In this document: one piece after another, positions 8,749 to 10,455 of the stretch
Position numbering within the stretch: position 1 is the first letter of the stretch
Layout: each line of letters begins with the position of its first letter
Made by a program: the position numbers and the translations under genes
Notes under the pieces: model-generated
Database searches by the model: none
What the model was told of the DNA's origin: nothing
Seen by the model: the letters and a program-made list of their open reading frames with translations, nothing else
Origin: Saccoglossus kowalevskii
Taxonomy: Eukaryota; Hemichordata; Enteropneusta; Harrimaniidae
Direction: 5' to 3'
DNA length: 10,455 nucleotides
Assembly (NCBI RefSeq): GCF_000003605.2
Contig: NW_003133847.1
Span: 165,667 to 176,121, forward strand

Positions 8749-8818
8749 TGCGCTTAAATGAAGACAGGAAATACTAATATTTATTAGTAGATACTTTACT
8801 GAAGCGCAAACTAAAAAT
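8749..8818. repeat. Nested inverted repeat (fold-back)
   Basis: Outer arms TGCGCTT (8749-8755) and AAGCGCA (8812-8818) enclose an inner perfect inverted repeat TACTAATA-TT-TATTAGTA (8772-8789). The two nested symmetries share nearly the same centre, giving a potential cruciform of about 70 bp. It may be a decayed MITE remnant; it lies between the CCNY promoter block and the larger hairpin. Confidence 0.55.
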
Positions 8819-8873
8819 CAAAATTAGTAAAAGTACTGGGATTTCAAGTTGTAATCCGAAACACTGTCCTTTT

Positions 8874-8986
8874 CCGGGGCACAGTCATTTTAGGGGTTGA
8901 AAATCCAAATAAATCGGTCAGTACTATTTTATTGTTTCCTGATCGATTTATTTGGATTTTTAGTCCTCAAATGACTATGCCCGGGG
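8874..8986. repeat. Long imperfect inverted repeat (hairpin), 48 bp arms
   Basis: The left arm 8874-8921 and right arm 8939-8986 are imperfect reverse complements, separated by a 17-base loop. Nearest the loop 21 of 22 positions match (AAAATCCAAATAAATC on plus, then CGRTCAG); the distal half matches through GGGCAYAGTCATTT with one shift and several mismatches. About 40 of 48 positions can pair. Fold-back MITE remnants and miRNA-like precursors both look like this. I see no target-site duplication that settles it. It lies about 575 bp upstream of the CCNY start codon. Confidence 0.8.
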
Positions 8987-9604
8987 TTCTTCTGAAGGGC
9001 GGCGGCCAGTGTCCACACTGAGCCGGAGGTCAGTCAATTGATATTTTTGCACATAGGAATAAAACTCGAATACTTACTATTACTAGAAGTTAGAACATTA
9101 CTAAAATTGTCTCACCTTTCGCAAAATAACCTCACGTAACTTTTTTTCACCTGTATCTCTCTAAAAATAGCAAATACGTACAGGAAATAGTAAACCATTG
9201 CGTTTCAAATTAAAAAGAAATTTATAGGAAAAAATGTAGAAAACATGCTGAATGTTGCAGCAACAATTTGACGAGAAAATAAAAAAACACACACAACGAG
9301 CTTGACAAAAGGTGGGGGTGCCGTGCTGTGCTGTGCGCATATCAAGAGTGTCTTTGTTCTGAAGAAATGAATCTAGCAATAGACCATTTGTGTGGTTTCT
9401 GCTTCACGGGTTATATTTGCCCGAATACGTTAAAATTGTTCGTAATTTCGTCGTTCCTGTTCGCAGTTCCTTATTTATAAAACAACTTAGAGAATCTTTA
9501 AAGTATCCATTTGATATAACACCAGGTGTTCACAGGTAAACATTCAAATTTAGTAACGTGAACTCCTGAAAATGTGCAATCATTTTGTACAAACTTGGGT
9601 AAAT
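8987..9604. other. Intergenic, no gene recognised
   Basis: The region starts with a short GC-rich patch containing the palindrome CAGTGTCCACACTG (9007-9020) and continues AT-rich. A CTGTG-repeat patch lies at about 9321-9338. A 72-codon minus-strand frame is unremarkable. Confidence 0.55.
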
Positions 9605-9719
9605 ATAAACCGTTGACTGTGGACGTCATGTATAATCTTCGGAGCCTGCGTCGTTACTGACGTAATCTCACAACATACGAGCGTACTTGAAAACTATAAA
9701 TCGTCTTGATTTGCGTCAT
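9605..9719 (+). promoter_or_regulatory. Cluster of three CRE/ATF-type sites
   Basis: Within 100 bp are GACGTCAT (9622-9629), TGACGTAA (9658-9665) and TTGCGTCAT (9711-9719, resembling the C/EBP-ATF composite element), preceded by a Myb-type AACCGTTG (9609-9616). The spacing of roughly 36 and 53 bp and the shared core suggest a bZIP-bound regulatory module. It lies about 1.3 kb upstream of CCNY and could serve CCNY or the next gene. Motif-based only. Confidence 0.4.
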
Positions 9720-9740
9720 AAATCTTATAGACAAAGAAGT

Positions 9741-9759
9741 GTTTGTTTGTTTGTTTGTT
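9741..9759 (+). repeat. (GTTT)n microsatellite
   Basis: Four and a half perfect copies of GTTT/TTTG occur just right of the CRE cluster. It is a short simple repeat with no evident function. Confidence 0.85.
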
Positions 9760-10126
9760 CAATTGACCTTAACTCGAATGCTGATTTATTTCTATGTACA
9801 TGCCTTTTTTATATCATTTTATTGGCATTAAATCACCCATGATATGTTTGATATTTAATTTTTAAGATACCGGACTATAATTTATATTAAAAACAATAAT
9901 TTACAGTAAAAAAACCAAAAACATATCAATATTTGTTTAAAGATGAAATGCTGAAAACGCGACCGTATATCGGTAAATCCAGAGTGCATGCCTGTTCTCG
10001 TTTTCCAGTAAGTAAGCTGTCCAAACAATGGTTTTATTTTACAGCTAATCATGAGGATCATATTTTATTAATAATTAAGTATGTTAAAGAAATACTTAGA
10101 GTTATCTACATTGTCACAACAACCGT
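9760..10126. other. Intergenic, no gene recognised
   Basis: AT-rich spacer between the CRE cluster and the CpG-rich right edge. A 70-codon plus-strand frame at 9933-10145 has no recognisable features. Confidence 0.55.
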
Positions 10127-10260
10127 ATTTTGGCAACCAAAATAAAAGGCGGTGGTCGTCGCGCCACGCATGCGCGAGATACGAGCTAAGATTGCGATTT
10201 TGACTGTTGCGCAACGCAACAACGATAAACCGTTGACAACGAGTACACACTGAGACGTTG
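10127..10260 (+). promoter_or_regulatory. CpG-rich promoter-like stretch with NRF1 and C/EBP sites
   Basis: CpG frequency rises sharply over about 110 bp compared with the surrounding AT-rich DNA. The stretch contains an inverted repeat ATTTTGGCAACCAAAAT (10127-10143), an AATAAAAGG TATA-like run (10141-10149), a near-consensus NRF1 site around GCATGCGC (10168-10175), a perfect palindromic C/EBP site GTTGCGCAAC (10206-10215) and repeated CAACG/CGTTG cores, including AACCGTTG at 10229-10236. This composition fits a core promoter or enhancer. No exon of an associated gene is identifiable before the window ends. Confidence 0.4.
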
Positions 10261-10265
10261 CCAAG

Positions 10266-10277
10266 CTTTGATCAAAG
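10266..10277. promoter_or_regulatory. Palindromic double TCF/LEF site
   Basis: CTTTGATCAAAG is an exact 12 bp palindrome that reads as a TCF/LEF (Wnt effector) core on both strands. It follows the CpG-rich stretch and precedes an AP-1 site. Known TCF/LEF specificity supports the motif call; occupancy is unknown. Confidence 0.4.
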
Positions 10278-10332
10278 ACACCAGTATCTTTGCTTTAACT
10301 TAATAATTCTTTTGGTGATTGGAGGTATCGAA

Positions 10333-10425
10333 TGAGTCATCAATGGTACTTTATAGTGCACGTCGCGCCCAGGTCAAACCTCGTACTCGTGATTTCATTA
10401 ACTAATAATAACTTTATTGCGCAAC
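10333..10425 (+). promoter_or_regulatory. AP-1 and second palindromic C/EBP site
   Basis: TGAGTCA (10333-10339) is an exact AP-1 element, and ATTGCGCAAC (10416-10425) is an exact C/EBP palindrome, the second within 220 bp. A 37-codon ATG frame spans 10332-10445 but has no recognisable features, so I do not call it a gene. Confidence 0.35.
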
Positions 10426-10455
10426 TTAACCATTTGTGGGTTTAGTAAAGTAAAA

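Noticed and set aside
10332-10445. 37-codon ATG frame at the right edge as a first exon of a neighbouring gene
   Set aside because: It has no recognisable motif and no clear splice donor tied to it, and it ends in its own stop codon.
1-10455. CRISPR arrays, bacterial operons, phage or defence systems
   Set aside because: No regular repeat-spacer structure, no ribosome-binding-site-led genes and no prokaryotic coding density; the window reads as animal intron and intergenic DNA.

Overview
The window looks like AT-rich animal nuclear DNA, most likely from a marine invertebrate and plausibly a bivalve or another lophotrochozoan. No bacterial-style gene packing is present. Reading frames are short and non-conserved, the one recognisable coding segment ends at a consensus GT splice donor, and the rest carries TA-flanked miniature inverted-repeat elements, a degenerate tandem repeat and diverged dispersed repeats. 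The bivalve guess rests on overall texture (many TACTAGTA and TACATGTA palindromes, the MITE type) and is not secure.

The only gene I can support is the first coding exon of a cyclin-Y (CCNY) homologue on the minus strand, at 8298-8148. It encodes an N-terminus beginning MGNHGSCCRC, a myristoylation/palmitoylation-type membrane anchor, and reaches the cyclin-Y signature NLQHISDRE before a consensus splice donor. An in-frame stop at 8358-8356, with no ATG between it and 8298, fixes the start. Upstream on the minus strand (8299 to about 8665) lie a 5' leader and a promoter-like block with a CCAAT box, a full CRE (TGACGTCA), an E-box, a forkhead site and a perfect octamer.

Positions 1-8147 are then the 5' part of CCNY intron 1, with no later cyclin-Y exon recognised. 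The intron holds a pair of related dispersed repeats (1751-1850 and 3090-3194), two MITEs with TA target sites (3209-3374 and 5380-5589), a possible SINE-like fragment (about 3508-3695), a three-unit 41-43 bp tandem repeat (6055-6180) and a perfect 20 bp AT palindrome (7635-7654). The remainder shows nothing I can name.

Positions 8666-10455 lie upstream of CCNY. They contain two fold-back structures (8749-8818 and 8874-8986) and, from about 9600 to the right edge, a concentration of consensus bZIP-type sites (CRE, C/EBP, AP-1), an NRF1-like site and a palindromic double TCF/LEF site in a locally CpG-rich stretch. This may be an enhancer or the promoter of the next gene, which is not itself visible. 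I found no multi-gene novel system; the most interesting items are the hairpin near the CCNY promoter, the MITE pair and the right-edge regulatory cluster.
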